The notes: generated from the sequence alone by a model not told the origin. A DNA stretch of 64,000 nt from Salinibacterium sp. (GCA_019638845.1 JAHBSZ010000001.1:248001-312000), one strand, 5' to 3'. Counted from the first letter of the stretch, positions 16,152 to 24,585 are shown. Made by a program: numbers and translations.

Positions 16152-16157
16152 TAGTCT
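16152..16157 (+). promoter_or_regulatory. -10 box of the TPM-domain gene (leaderless type)
   Basis: TAGTCT, 6 nt before the ATG at 16164. Confidence 0.55.
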
Positions 16158-16163
16158 GGTTGC

Positions 16164-18164
16164 ATGCCGATGCTGCCACGACTGGGCGCGATAGTCGCGC
16201 TGTCCGCTGGGATGCTCTTTCTCGCGTCCTCCCCCGCACACGCCGAGGATCCCGTCGATCTTCAGGGTGCATATGTGCTCGATACGGTCGGGGCCGTCTC
16301 CGGGAGTGGGCCCGCAATCCAGTCCTCGCTCGACTCGTTGTACGACCGGGCGAGCATCCAACTCTTCGTCGTCTACGTCGATTCGTTCACCTCGCCGACC
16401 AACGCCATCGACTGGGCCGACAGCACTGCGATCGCCAACAACTTCGGTTCGAATGATCTGCTCCTCGCTGTCGCGGTCACTGACCGTGAATATGCCCTCT
16501 CGGTTGCTCCGGACTTCACCCTGACCGAGGCACAACTGGATGTCGTCGACGCCGCGATTGAGGCGAAGCTGCGCCAGAGCGACTGGTCGGGCGCGGCGAT
16601 CGCGGGCGCTCAAGAATTGGAAGCTCAAGCCACCGGTGTCGTGGGTCCCGGGCCCCAGCAATCCGGAGACGGGAGCGCCGAGTCCGGCGGAGGCATCCCG
16701 ATTCTCCCGATCGTCGGCGGTGCTGCGGTTGTCGGCGCCGGTGTCTTCGTGTACTCCCGCATCCGGCGGCGCGGAAAAGATGGCTCCGTCAGCGCAGTCC
16801 CGGAGAAGATGACGCAGCAGCAACTCGACCGGCGCGCGGGCAGCCTTCTCGTTCAGCTCGATGACTCGCTGACAACCTCCGAACAGGAATTGGGGTTCGC
16901 CGTTGCGCAATTCGGCGACAGCGCGACCGCCGAGTTCACTGCTGCGCTCGCTTCGGCACGCGCGAAAGTCACGAAGGCCTTCACCCTCAAACAACAACTC
17001 GACGACGCCCAGGCCGACAGTGCCGCGGACCAACGTGCGTGGACCACCGAAATCATCACGCTCTGTGAAGCCGCGGATGCCGAACTCGACGCGCAGGCCG
17101 ATGCTTTCGATGCGCTGCGGTCGGTCGAGAAGAACGCGCCCGAAGAACTGAGCAAGGTGCGTGCAGCGGCTTCCGCAGTTCGCGCTCGCACGGATGCCGC
17201 GACCACAGCCCTCTCGAGTCTCACCGCGACCTACGCGACGGCGGCAACAACCACCGTCACCCAGAACCTCGAGCAGGCAGCGAAACTTCTCGACTTCGTT
17301 GATGCCTCGGTAACCGCAGCTCAGGACGCGATCGACGCCGCCAAGCCGAGCGACGCCGCAATTGCTATCCGTTCGGCTCAGGCCAGTGTGGGCCAAGCGA
17401 CTCGGCTCTACGACGCGATTGACGCCCTCGGCGCCAATCTCGCGGACACCACCAGCAAACTCACGGCAGCGATCGCCGACACCGAACAGGACATCGCTGC
17501 AGCCAGTGCGCTCGAGCAGGATCCCGCCCTCGCGACGGCCATCGCCGCCGCTACGGCGGCGCTGCGAGCCGCGCCCGCGGATGATCCCACTGCGGCCCTC
17601 GCTCACGTCGAGAAGGCCAACGCCGCTCTCGAGCAGGTGTCCACCGGCGTGCGGGACAAACAGGAGGCAGTCGCTCGAGCTCGCACTCAACTTGATGCGA
17701 CCCTGAGCGGTGCGCGCGCCCAGGTACAGTCCGCGCGCGAGTACATTGCCACGCGCCGCGGCGGAATCGGCAGCGACGCCCGAACGCGGCTCAGCGAAGC
17801 AGAACGGCACCTGGCCGAAGCCACCGGGCTCGCCGCTGGCGATCCGGTTGCTGCGCTCGGCGAGGCGCAGCAGGCCGCCGCGCTCGCGGCAAGTGCCGTC
17901 GAGTTCGCGCGTTCCGACGTGAACAGTTTTGACAGCGGCTCACTCGTAGGGCAGCGCAACTATCCCGGTTCCGATGGGGCGGGTCTCGGTGGCATTTTGG
18001 GCGGCCTGATAGCGGGGAGTGGGGGCGGCAGTCGCAGAAGCAGCTCCGGAACCTCGGGGCGGGTTTCTCGCTCGAGTTCATTTGGGGGCAGTTCACGCAG
18101 CTCGAGTCGCAGCAGTAGCAGCAGTGGAGGTGGTGGGCGCCGTAGCCGCGGCGGTAGGTTCTAG
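16164..18164 (+). CDS. Secreted-domain TPM protein with coiled coil and Gly/Ser/Arg-rich tail
   Basis: A 666-residue membrane protein. A signal peptide (cleavage after AHA, about residue 27) precedes a TPM domain (about 30-150; QLFVVYVDSFTSP, NDLLLAVAVTDREYALSV). A Gly-rich segment and one membrane helix follow at about 180-200, then about 380 residues of Ala/Gln-rich helix predicted as coiled coil, and a Gly/Ser/Arg tail (about 600-666). With this topology the TPM domain is outside and the coiled coil inside. TPM proteins are linked to photosystem repair in plants and to envelope stress in bacteria. The pspA gene follows after 38 bp, consistent with a membrane-maintenance role. Confidence 0.82.
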   Translation: MPMLPRLGAIVALSAGMLFLASSPAHAEDPVDLQGAYVLDTVGAVSGSGPAIQSSLDSLYDRASIQLFVVYVDSFTSPTNAIDWADSTAIANNFGSNDLLLAVAVTDREYALSVAPDFTLTEAQLDVVDAAIEAKLRQSDWSGAAIAGAQELEAQATGVVGPGPQQSGDGSAESGGGIPILPIVGGAAVVGAGVFVYSRIRRRGKDGSVSAVPEKMTQQQLDRRAGSLLVQLDDSLTTSEQELGFAVAQFGDSATAEFTAALASARAKVTKAFTLKQQLDDAQADSAADQRAWTTEIITLCEAADAELDAQADAFDALRSVEKNAPEELSKVRAAASAVRARTDAATTALSSLTATYATAATTTVTQNLEQAAKLLDFVDASVTAAQDAIDAAKPSDAAIAIRSAQASVGQATRLYDAIDALGANLADTTSKLTAAIADTEQDIAAASALEQDPALATAIAAATAALRAAPADDPTAALAHVEKANAALEQVSTGVRDKQEAVARARTQLDATLSGARAQVQSAREYIATRRGGIGSDARTRLSEAERHLAEATGLAAGDPVAALGEAQQAAALAASAVEFARSDVNSFDSGSLVGQRNYPGSDGAGLGGILGGLIAGSGGGSRRSSSGTSGRVSRSSSFGGSSRSSSRSSSSSGGGGRRSRGGRF

Positions 18165-18202
18165 GGGAAGACGACGACCCATACTCACGAAAGGCATGCC
18201 GG

Positions 18203-18937
18203 ATGGCTAAGCAGACAATTCTTGGACGCATCACGCAGCTCCTCAAGGCGAACATCAACTCGCTCATCGACCAGGCCGAAGACCCGCAGCTCATGCTCGA
18301 CCAGCTCGTGCGCGACTTCACCAACAGCATCGCCGAGGCCGAAAGCGCGGTCGCTCAGACGATCGGGAACCTGCGGCTCATGGAACAGGACCACGCCCAA
18401 GATGTTGAGGCCGCAGCCGATTGGGGTCGCAAGGCCCTCGCGGCAAGCGCCAAGGGTGACGAACTGCGTGCCGCTGGCAATACCGCAGACGCCGACAAAT
18501 TCGACAACCTCGCGAAGATCGCGATCGGCAAGCAAGTCTCGGCTGAGAACGAGGCAAAGCAGGCGGAGCCCACCATCGCTTCGCAGACCGTCACCGTCGA
18601 CGCTCTCAAGAAGGGCCTCGACGGCATGCACGCGAAGCTCAGCCAGCTCACGTCGAAGCGCGATGAGCTCATGGCGCGGTCGAAGACCGCTGAGGCTCAG
18701 GGCCAGGTATTGGACGCCATCAAGTCGATTGACCTGATGGATCCGACAAGCGAGCTGGGTCGATTCGAAGACAAGATCCGGCGCGAAGAGGCCAAGGTCG
18801 CGGGTCAGCAAGAACTCGCCGCGTCTAGCCTCGACGCGCAATTCGAGAGCCTCGACGACCTTGCCGGACAAGCTGAAGTCGACGCACGTCTCGCCGCCCT
18901 CAAAGCGGGAGGCACCACGCAGGCCATTACGCAGTAA
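18203..18937 (+). CDS. pspA: Phage-shock protein A / IM30 family
   Basis: A 244-residue, almost wholly helical protein (starting KQTILGRITQLLKANINSLI) with the PspA family pattern DPQLMLDQLVRDFTNSIAEA and a C-terminal ELAASSLDAQFESLDDLAGQ segment. PspA proteins form ESCRT-III-like assemblies that stabilise the inner leaflet of the cytoplasmic membrane. It lies 38 bp after the TPM gene and probably shares its transcript. No pspB, pspC or pspF homologue is nearby. A strong terminator follows within 10 bp of the stop. Confidence 0.93.
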   Translation: MAKQTILGRITQLLKANINSLIDQAEDPQLMLDQLVRDFTNSIAEAESAVAQTIGNLRLMEQDHAQDVEAAADWGRKALAASAKGDELRAAGNTADADKFDNLAKIAIGKQVSAENEAKQAEPTIASQTVTVDALKKGLDGMHAKLSQLTSKRDELMARSKTAEAQGQVLDAIKSIDLMDPTSELGRFEDKIRREEAKVAGQQELAASSLDAQFESLDDLAGQAEVDARLAALKAGGTTQAITQ

Positions 18938-18943
18938 GTGATG

Positions 18944-18975
18944 CCCCTGGGAAGGGTTCCGCCTTCCCAGGGGTT
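18944..18975 (+). terminator. Intrinsic terminator after pspA
   Basis: CCCCTGGGAAGG (18944-18955) pairs perfectly with CCTTCCCAGGGG (18962-18973) around a 6-nt loop; the T-tract is short (TT). Confidence 0.85.
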
Positions 18976-19015
18976 CACCGCCCGCGGTCCGGAATCGCGC
19001 GTTGAGGCTTCGCGC

Positions 19016-19021
19016 TAGGGT
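19016..19021 (+). promoter_or_regulatory. -10 box of the arginase-family gene (leaderless type)
   Basis: TAGGGT, 6 nt before the ATG at 19028. Confidence 0.5.
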
Positions 19022-19027
19022 TCTGGC

Positions 19028-19843
19028 ATGACCGTCACATTCGTCGTCGTCCCCCAGTGGCAGGGCTCGGGATCACCACGGGCCATGCGCCTCGTGGATG
19101 GCGCCGACGCGATCCGCGGAGATCTGCCCTCGGCAACGACGCGCATCGTCGACGTACCTCTGGAAGCGGGCGACGAGCAGGGTTCGGGAGTGCACCGCCT
19201 GAGCGCGATTGTGGCTGTGCGCGACAACCTCGTCCGCGAGCTCTCCACCATCGACGGTGTCGCTGTGACAATCGGCGGCGACTGCGGAGTAGAGCTGGGG
19301 GCAGTGTCGCACGCACTGGATGCGGATGTCGCGGTCCTGTGGTTCGACGCGCATCCCGACCTCAACACCCCCGCGAGCAGTCCATCCGGCGCCTTCACGG
19401 GAATGGTGCTGCGCACCCTCCTGGGAGACGGTCCGGCCGCCCTCGTGCCAGGGACGGCACTGAGTGCTGAGCGAGTCGTGCTCGTCGGCGCGCGCGCGTT
19501 CGATCCTGAGGAGGACGCGGTAATCGCGGCACGCGGCATCCGGACTATCGATGCCGAAACCCTCTCTCCCGAGACCCTCATCGCTGCGGTCGAGGCGACG
19601 GGAGCCCGACGGGTCTACGTGCATATTGATTTGGACGTTTTGGATCCAGCTGACATGACCGGGCTGGGGAGCCCCCAACCGTTCGGAGTTCGCGCCTCCC
19701 TGCTGGTCGAATCCATCCGGGCACTTCTCGGTAGCTTTCCGTTGGCGGGCGCCGGAATCACCGAATTCGCACCTGCGACTCCCGAGGGCGCAGTCGAGGA
19801 TCTCCCGACCATCCTCCGACTCATCGGTGCCCTGAACTCCTAG
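19028..19843 (+). CDS. Arginase/agmatinase-family protein with altered metal motif
   Basis: 271 residues with the ureohydrolase fold. The second motif is DAHPDLN (Asp107, His109, Asp111) and the third HIDLDVLDP (His199, Asp201, Asp203, Asp206). The first motif, normally GGDHS with a manganese-ligand His, reads GGDCG, with Cys86 in the His position. Similar GGDCG proteins are common in actinobacteria, so the change is probably a subfamily trait rather than a defect; which amidine or guanidine compound is hydrolysed is unknown. It stands alone behind its own promoter. Confidence 0.85.
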   Translation: MTVTFVVVPQWQGSGSPRAMRLVDGADAIRGDLPSATTRIVDVPLEAGDEQGSGVHRLSAIVAVRDNLVRELSTIDGVAVTIGGDCGVELGAVSHALDADVAVLWFDAHPDLNTPASSPSGAFTGMVLRTLLGDGPAALVPGTALSAERVVLVGARAFDPEEDAVIAARGIRTIDAETLSPETLIAAVEATGARRVYVHIDLDVLDPADMTGLGSPQPFGVRASLLVESIRALLGSFPLAGAGITEFAPATPEGAVEDLPTILRLIGALNS

Positions 19844-19876
19844 CGGCCGAACCCTCGGCGCCGGGAACTCCCGAGC

Positions 19877-19882
19877 TAGTGT
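19877..19882 (+). promoter_or_regulatory. -10 box of the crotonase operon (leaderless type)
   Basis: TAGTGT, 7 nt before the ATG at 19890; this supports that start over an in-frame GTG at 19881. Confidence 0.5.
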
Positions 19883-19889
19883 GGGGAAC

Positions 19890-20681
19890 ATGACTCGAAT
19901 CACAGTCGAGCGGGACGGCCACGTGCTGCTCATCGGTTTCAACCGGGTGGAGAAGCGCAACGCCGCCGATCTGCGCCTGCTCGAAGAGCTCTCGCTCGCC
20001 TATGCAGAACTCGAGCGCGATCCCGACCTCCGAGTGGGGTTCGTCTTTGCGCATGGGGAGCACTTCACCGCGGGCCTCGACCTCGCCGACGTCGGCCCCC
20101 GCATCGGTCCCGATGGTCTTGCGATCGTGCCCGAGGGCGGGATTAACCCTTGGCGGGTCAGCGCGCACAACGACGGCGACGGCATCAGCAAGCCCATCGT
20201 CATGGCAGTGCAGGGCACATGCCTCACTCTCGGCATCGAGCTCATGCTGGCGAGCGACATCGTCGTTGCCGCGGACTCGACGACCTTCGGGCAAATCGAG
20301 GTCGCACGGGGCATCCTGCCGTTCGGCGGGGCGACGATTCGGTTCCCACGCGCGGTGGGGTGGGGCAACGCGATGCGGTGGATTCTCACCGGCGATTCGT
20401 TCCCCGTCGAAGAGGCTTACCGGATCGGCCTCGTGCAAGAGGTGGTTCCGCACGGCGAGCACTACGCACGCGGACTCGAACTCGCCCAGCGCATCGCCGC
20501 GCAGGCACCGCTAGCGGTGCAGGCCGCCCTCGCTAATGCACGAATCGCAGTGCGAGACGGGGAGGCCGCAGCCGAAGCCGCCCTCCAGCCCGAACTCGTG
20601 AGACTGGCCATGAGTAAGGATGCCGCAATCGGCATGCAAACGTTTCTCACCCGCGAACCCGCGGTCTTTACCGGAAAGTAG
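19890..20681 (+). CDS. Enoyl-CoA hydratase/isomerase (crotonase) family protein
   Basis: 263 residues with the crotonase fold: oxyanion-hole segments HFTAGLDLADVG and QGTCLTLGIELMLASDIVVA, then TFGQIEVARGILPFGG. The Glu in GIELML and the segment QIEVARGI occupy the usual catalytic region, but the specific hydratase, isomerase or hydrolase activity cannot be assigned. It starts the operon with the flavoprotein gene 8 bp downstream. Nothing else in the neighbourhood belongs to beta-oxidation, so its pathway is open. Confidence 0.85.
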   Translation: MTRITVERDGHVLLIGFNRVEKRNAADLRLLEELSLAYAELERDPDLRVGFVFAHGEHFTAGLDLADVGPRIGPDGLAIVPEGGINPWRVSAHNDGDGISKPIVMAVQGTCLTLGIELMLASDIVVAADSTTFGQIEVARGILPFGGATIRFPRAVGWGNAMRWILTGDSFPVEEAYRIGLVQEVVPHGEHYARGLELAQRIAAQAPLAVQAALANARIAVRDGEAAAEAALQPELVRLAMSKDAAIGMQTFLTREPAVFTGK

Positions 20682-20689
20682 GCAATCCC

Positions 20690-22102
20690 ATGACCTCAAC
20701 AACCTACGATGTCGTGATCATCGGAGCGGGCGCAGTCGCCGAGAATGTTGCGGATCGCGTGGTGCAGGGCGGGCTTACCGCCGTACTCGTGGAGAGCGAA
20801 CTCGTCGGCGGCGAGTGCTCGTACTGGGCGTGCATGCCCTCGAAGGCGCTGATCCGTAGCGGACTCGCACTTCGGGCCGCTCAACGAGTGGGCGGTGCGA
20901 AGGAAGCGACCACAGGTGACCTCGATGTCGCTGCAGTATTCGCGCGTCGGAATGCGTTCACTCACGACTGGGATGACGCAAGCCAAGTCACGTGGGTTGC
21001 GGGAGCCGGTATCGAGCTCGTGCGCGGGTATGGCCGCGTGACCGGGATCAAAGAGGTGACAGTCACGGCCGATGACGGCTCAACCACGGTACTGACCGCG
21101 ACCCACGCGGTGGTCGTCTCGACAGGATCAGATCCCATGCTTCCCGACATTCCCGGCCTCCTCGAATCGAACCCCTGGACGCCGAGGGAAGCCACGAGCG
21201 CCCAAACTGCCCCGACCAGCCTCGCGATCATTGGCGGCGGAGTGGTCGCGGTGGAGATGGCGACCGCCTACGCCTCGTTCGGGACGGCGGTGACGATCAT
21301 CGCGCGCAGCGGACTGCTTCAGGGTCAAGAAGACATCGTCGCCACAGCAGTGACGGCGGGCCTGCGCGGCCTCGGCGTCGACATCCGCCACGGCTCCCCC
21401 ACGAAGGTCGAGCGCTCGGAGGACGGTGTCGCGGTATACGTCGGCGATCAGGATGCGATCATCGCTGAAGAGGTGCTCGTTGCGACGGGACGCATCCCGC
21501 GCACCACCGATATCGGCATCGAGGTCGCGGGACTCACCCCCGGCAAGTGGATCGAGGTCGACGACACCCTGCGCGCTACCGGATGCGAATGGCTCTATGC
21601 CACCGGCGACGTCAACCATCGCGCACTGCTTACCCACCAGGGCAAGTATCAAGCTCGCGCCGCCGGCGACGTCATCGTGGCCCGGGCTCTCGGCAATCCT
21701 GTCGACGAGAAGCCGTGGGGCAGGCATGTTGCGACCGCCGACCACGCCTCGGTTCCCCAGGTGACGTTCGCCGAGCCGGAGGTCGCCTCAGTGGGCCTCA
21801 CCTCGGAGGCGGCGCGCACGGCAGGATTCGACATCCGCGTTGTGGACTACAATCTTGGCTGGGTCGCTGGAGCATCACTGCAAGCCGATGGCTACGAGGG
21901 CACTGCGCGCATGATCGTCGACGAGAAGCGAAAGGTCATCCTCGGCGTGACGTTCGTGGGTCAGGACGTGAGCGAACTCATCCATGCTGCGACAGTGGCG
22001 ATCGTCGGCGAGGTGCCCCTTGACCGCCTGTGGCATGCCGTGCCCGCGTACCCGACAATGAGTGAGGTCTGGTTGCGTCTGCTGGAGGCGTACGGGCGCT
22101 AG
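20690..22102 (+). CDS. FAD-dependent pyridine nucleotide-disulfide oxidoreductase
   Basis: 470 residues. The N-terminal FAD dinucleotide fold (VVIIGAGAVAENVADRVV) precedes a redox disulfide CxxxxC (Cys43-Cys48 in GGECSYWACMPSK). An NAD(P) fold follows (LAIIGGGVVAVEMATAYASF), and the dimer-interface domain carries His449 and Glu459 (HAVPAYPTMSE), the base and partner of lipoamide/mercuric reductase-type enzymes. The disulfide flank differs from dihydrolipoamide dehydrogenase (GGTCLNVGC), so the substrate disulfide is probably different. It is transcribed with the crotonase gene and ends overlapping the convergent mshA-like gene by 4 bp. Confidence 0.88.
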   Translation: MTSTTYDVVIIGAGAVAENVADRVVQGGLTAVLVESELVGGECSYWACMPSKALIRSGLALRAAQRVGGAKEATTGDLDVAAVFARRNAFTHDWDDASQVTWVAGAGIELVRGYGRVTGIKEVTVTADDGSTTVLTATHAVVVSTGSDPMLPDIPGLLESNPWTPREATSAQTAPTSLAIIGGGVVAVEMATAYASFGTAVTIIARSGLLQGQEDIVATAVTAGLRGLGVDIRHGSPTKVERSEDGVAVYVGDQDAIIAEEVLVATGRIPRTTDIGIEVAGLTPGKWIEVDDTLRATGCEWLYATGDVNHRALLTHQGKYQARAAGDVIVARALGNPVDEKPWGRHVATADHASVPQVTFAEPEVASVGLTSEAARTAGFDIRVVDYNLGWVAGASLQADGYEGTARMIVDEKRKVILGVTFVGQDVSELIHAATVAIVGEVPLDRLWHAVPAYPTMSEVWLRLLEAYGR

Positions 22103-23325
22103 CGCTTCACGCCCGCGTAGACGCCGAGCAAGCTCGTCGCCGCGGCACCCCACGTGAACCGCTCAGCGAATCCGCGGGCCGAGACTCCGAGCGCCGCTCG
22201 TCTGTCGTCGTCTTCGATAAGGACGGCCATCTCCGTCGCCCAGTAGCGAGGTTCGCGGGTTCCGAGCAGCAGACCGGATGTCCCTTCCGCAACCGCCTCG
22301 GGGAGTCCACCGGCACGATAGGCCAGCACGGGAGTACCGCTCGCCGCCGACTCCAGGGCGACGAGTCCGAATGTCTCGGAGAACGACGGCACGATCGTCA
22401 GAGCTGCCGCCGCCAGCAGGCCGGCGAGGGCATCCCGGTGAAGGGCACCCACAAAGCGCACGTCGGCGGCAACCCCGAGCTCAGCCGCGAGCGTTCGGAG
22501 CAGCCCCGCGAACGCCTCATCACCTGGCGTCACCTCACCCGCGATGACGAGCACCGGCGCCCAGCCGCGCAGCCGATGAAGCTCAGCGAGGGCCCGTACC
22601 GCGAGCTCGTGGCCCTTGAGCGGCTGCACCCGACCGGCGATCACGACGATGGGACGATCCGGTTCCAGCCCGAGGGACGTGCGGGTGACAGCATGGGATG
22701 CGACGGCGCGCGGCGAGAACATGTCGAGATCGACCCCGGGCGGGATGATCCACGTGCGGTCGGGAGGGGCGCCAACGTCATCGATGAGCGCGGTCGCCTC
22801 GGCTGACGAAGCGGCGATGATCGCATCCACCTGCGTCGCGAGGAACATCTCGCTGCGGATCCGCTGTACCGGCTCGGGGGACTGACCCTCGCCCGCGAGT
22901 GAATTCTTCATTGCTCCGAGCGTGTGGAAATTCTGCACGAGCGGCCGAGCAAGTTCGATCGATACTGGCAAGGCCGCGATGCCGCTCAGCCAGTAATGCG
23001 CGTGCAGCAGATCGTAGTTGCGCACGCGCGCGAGGCGCCCGATCGCCTCACCGAACTCATCGGTAACCTCCGGCATTCGGGCCTTCTCCAGCACTCCGGA
23101 AGGGCCAGCAGCGAGTTCATGCAGCGTGACACCGGGAATCAGCTCGCTCACTCCCGGGTTGCCGGTCGCTCGCGTCAGTAGGTCGACATGCACACCACGA
23201 ATCGCCAGCTCGGCCGCGATCCCCAGCACCGCGACGTTGAGTCCACCCGCGTCGGCGGTTCCCGGCTGAGCCGTCGGAGAGGTGTGCATCGCGATCATTG
23301 CGACCCGCTCGACAGTAACCGACAT
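22099..23325 (-). CDS. GT4 glycosyltransferase, MshA-like (mycothiol biosynthesis)
   Basis: 408 residues with the GT-B fold. The N-terminal HTSPTAQPGTADAGGLNVAV is very like MshA, which transfers GlcNAc from UDP-GlcNAc to 1L-inositol 1-phosphate in the first step of mycothiol synthesis. The C-terminal nucleotide-sugar site EX7E is in SETFGLVALESAASGTPV. MshA orthologues are usually somewhat longer, so a paralogue is possible. The ATG at 23325 fits the family start and has TACAGT 6 nt upstream. Mycothiol use is independently suggested by the sigR-rsrA pair and the arsenate reductases. Confidence 0.8.
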   Translation of the reverse strand: MSVTVERVAMIAMHTSPTAQPGTADAGGLNVAVLGIAAELAIRGVHVDLLTRATGNPGVSELIPGVTLHELAAGPSGVLEKARMPEVTDEFGEAIGRLARVRNYDLLHAHYWLSGIAALPVSIELARPLVQNFHTLGAMKNSLAGEGQSPEPVQRIRSEMFLATQVDAIIAASSAEATALIDDVGAPPDRTWIIPPGVDLDMFSPRAVASHAVTRTSLGLEPDRPIVVIAGRVQPLKGHELAVRALAELHRLRGWAPVLVIAGEVTPGDEAFAGLLRTLAAELGVAADVRFVGALHRDALAGLLAAAALTIVPSFSETFGLVALESAASGTPVLAYRAGGLPEAVAEGTSGLLLGTREPRYWATEMAVLIEDDDRRAALGVSARGFAERFTWGAAATSLLGVYAGVKR

Positions 23326-23331
23326 GTTGCC

Positions 23332-23337
23332 ACTGTA
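23332..23337 (-). promoter_or_regulatory. -10 box of the mshA-like gene
   Basis: TACAGT on the minus strand, 6 nt before the ATG at 23325. It shares two bases with the opposing -10 box at 23336-23341. Confidence 0.55.
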
Positions 23338-23341
23338 TTCT
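23336..23341 (+). promoter_or_regulatory. -10 box of the HExxH-protein operon
   Basis: TATTCT, 7 nt before the ATG at 23349, overlapping the divergent mshA-like -10 box in an intergenic region of only 23 bp. Confidence 0.55.
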
Positions 23342-23348
23342 GCGGAGT

Positions 23349-23768
23349 ATGGTCGAGACCCCGCGAAAAGGACCGGGACTCGTGCGACGGCTCCGCGGCA
23401 TCCGGGGCCTTCGGCCGATCGTGCTTTCACCCATCGTCGCGAGGCCCGGCTATTGGTTTGCGACCGCGTGCGGGCTCGCGTGGGGTGGGGTGCTGAGCGG
23501 GTTTCGGCTCCATCGCGAGGGTGGGCTCATCGTTGCCGCACACCTACCCGGCTGGGCATTCGGGCGCGGGGGCACCACGATCGGTGCGGTGTACCTCACC
23601 TCCGACAACATCTCACCGAGCATCCTTGAACACGAAGCCGTGCACCGTGACCAATGGAGGCGCTACGGGCTCGTGTTCCTCCCGCTGTACCTCGACGCGG
23701 GCCGGGATGCCCACGCCAACCGGTTCGAAATCGAAGCCGGTCTCAAGAAGGGTGGATACCTCAGGTGA
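23349..23768 (+). CDS. Small HExxH-motif protein, function unknown
   Basis: 139 residues. A basic N-terminus is followed by a moderately hydrophobic stretch (about residues 36-55) that could be one membrane segment. The sequence SILEHEAVHRDQWRRYG places His95, Glu96 and His99 in an HExxH zinc-protease-like motif, followed by FLPLYLDAGRDAHANRFEIE, where a downstream Glu could be the third ligand. Homologues are sometimes annotated without evidence as Fe-S oxidoreductases; no Cys cluster exists here. The stop overlaps the SDR start (GTGA). It is divergent from the mshA-like gene. Confidence 0.7.
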   Translation: MVETPRKGPGLVRRLRGIRGLRPIVLSPIVARPGYWFATACGLAWGGVLSGFRLHREGGLIVAAHLPGWAFGRGGTTIGAVYLTSDNISPSILEHEAVHRDQWRRYGLVFLPLYLDAGRDAHANRFEIEAGLKKGGYLR

Positions 23769-24574
23769 CCAAGACAATCGTGATTACCGGCGCCAGCTCG
23801 GGCATCGGAGCCAACGCTGCGGGCCGTCTCGCCGCAGCCGGCTGGGACGTGGCCGTGGTGGGCCGAAACCCTGAGCGCACGAAGGCCGTCGCCGAACAGG
23901 TCGGGGGCACGGCGTTTCTCGCGGACTACGACCGGCTCGACGATGTGCGCGAGCTCGCGGCATCCGTGGCGAAACGCTACGACCGGATCGACGTGCTCGC
24001 GAACAACGCGGGCGGGCTCATCCACAAGCGCGGGCTCTCGACAGACGGCCATGAACGTACCCTTCAGCACAATCATCTGGCACCCTTCCTGCTGACCGAC
24101 CTGCTCATGCCGGTGCTGGAGGCGAGCTCAGCACGAGTGATCGGCACGGCAAGTGTCGCGAATCTGTCCGGCAACCTGAGACTCGATGATCTGGAATGGA
24201 CGAAGCGGCCCTGGCTTGGTGGCTGGCGAGCCTACGGAACGTCGAAGATCGCCACGATCGTATTCGCACGGTCGCTTGCCGAGCGCGGAATCGACGCCTA
24301 CTCATTCCACCCGGGCTATGTCGCGACCAACTTCGGGGTCGATTCGCCGCTGGTCAGGTTTGGCAACTTCGTGTCGCGAAACAGACTCGCTATCTCCCCG
24401 GAGCAAGGTGCAAGCCCACTCGTGCACCTCGCGACCGCCGACGAGCTCGGCGTGCCGAGTGGCACCTATTTCGACCGCCTCGACCCCTATGGTCGCGTCA
24501 ACTCCAGTGCGAACTCACCCGGAGTCGGCGAGGCCCTGTGGGCCGCGAGCTCTACCTACGTGAGCCTGACGTAG
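23765..24574 (+). CDS. Short-chain dehydrogenase/reductase
   Basis: 269 residues from a GTG overlapping the previous stop. The Rossmann nucleotide site reads TGASSGIG, NNAG follows near residue 80, and the catalytic YxxxK is YGTSK. The sequence resembles retinol-dehydrogenase-like SDRs (NHLAPFLLTDLLMPVL), but the substrate is unknown. It is coupled to the HExxH protein and converges on the amidase gene. Confidence 0.87.
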   Translation: MTKTIVITGASSGIGANAAGRLAAAGWDVAVVGRNPERTKAVAEQVGGTAFLADYDRLDDVRELAASVAKRYDRIDVLANNAGGLIHKRGLSTDGHERTLQHNHLAPFLLTDLLMPVLEASSARVIGTASVANLSGNLRLDDLEWTKRPWLGGWRAYGTSKIATIVFARSLAERGIDAYSFHPGYVATNFGVDSPLVRFGNFVSRNRLAISPEQGASPLVHLATADELGVPSGTYFDRLDPYGRVNSSANSPGVGEALWAASSTYVSLT

Positions 24575-24585
24575 GGAGCACGATT

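Noticed and set aside
16011-17810. A 599-codon open frame antisense to the TPM gene
   Set aside because: The composition is Gly/Arg-rich with no motif, it is fully opposite a gene with signal peptide and TPM domain, and no promoter or ribosome site fits. It is a high-GC shadow.
18010-18160. Repetitive AGC/GGC tract
   Set aside because: It encodes the Ser/Gly/Arg tail of the TPM protein, not a mobile or CRISPR repeat.
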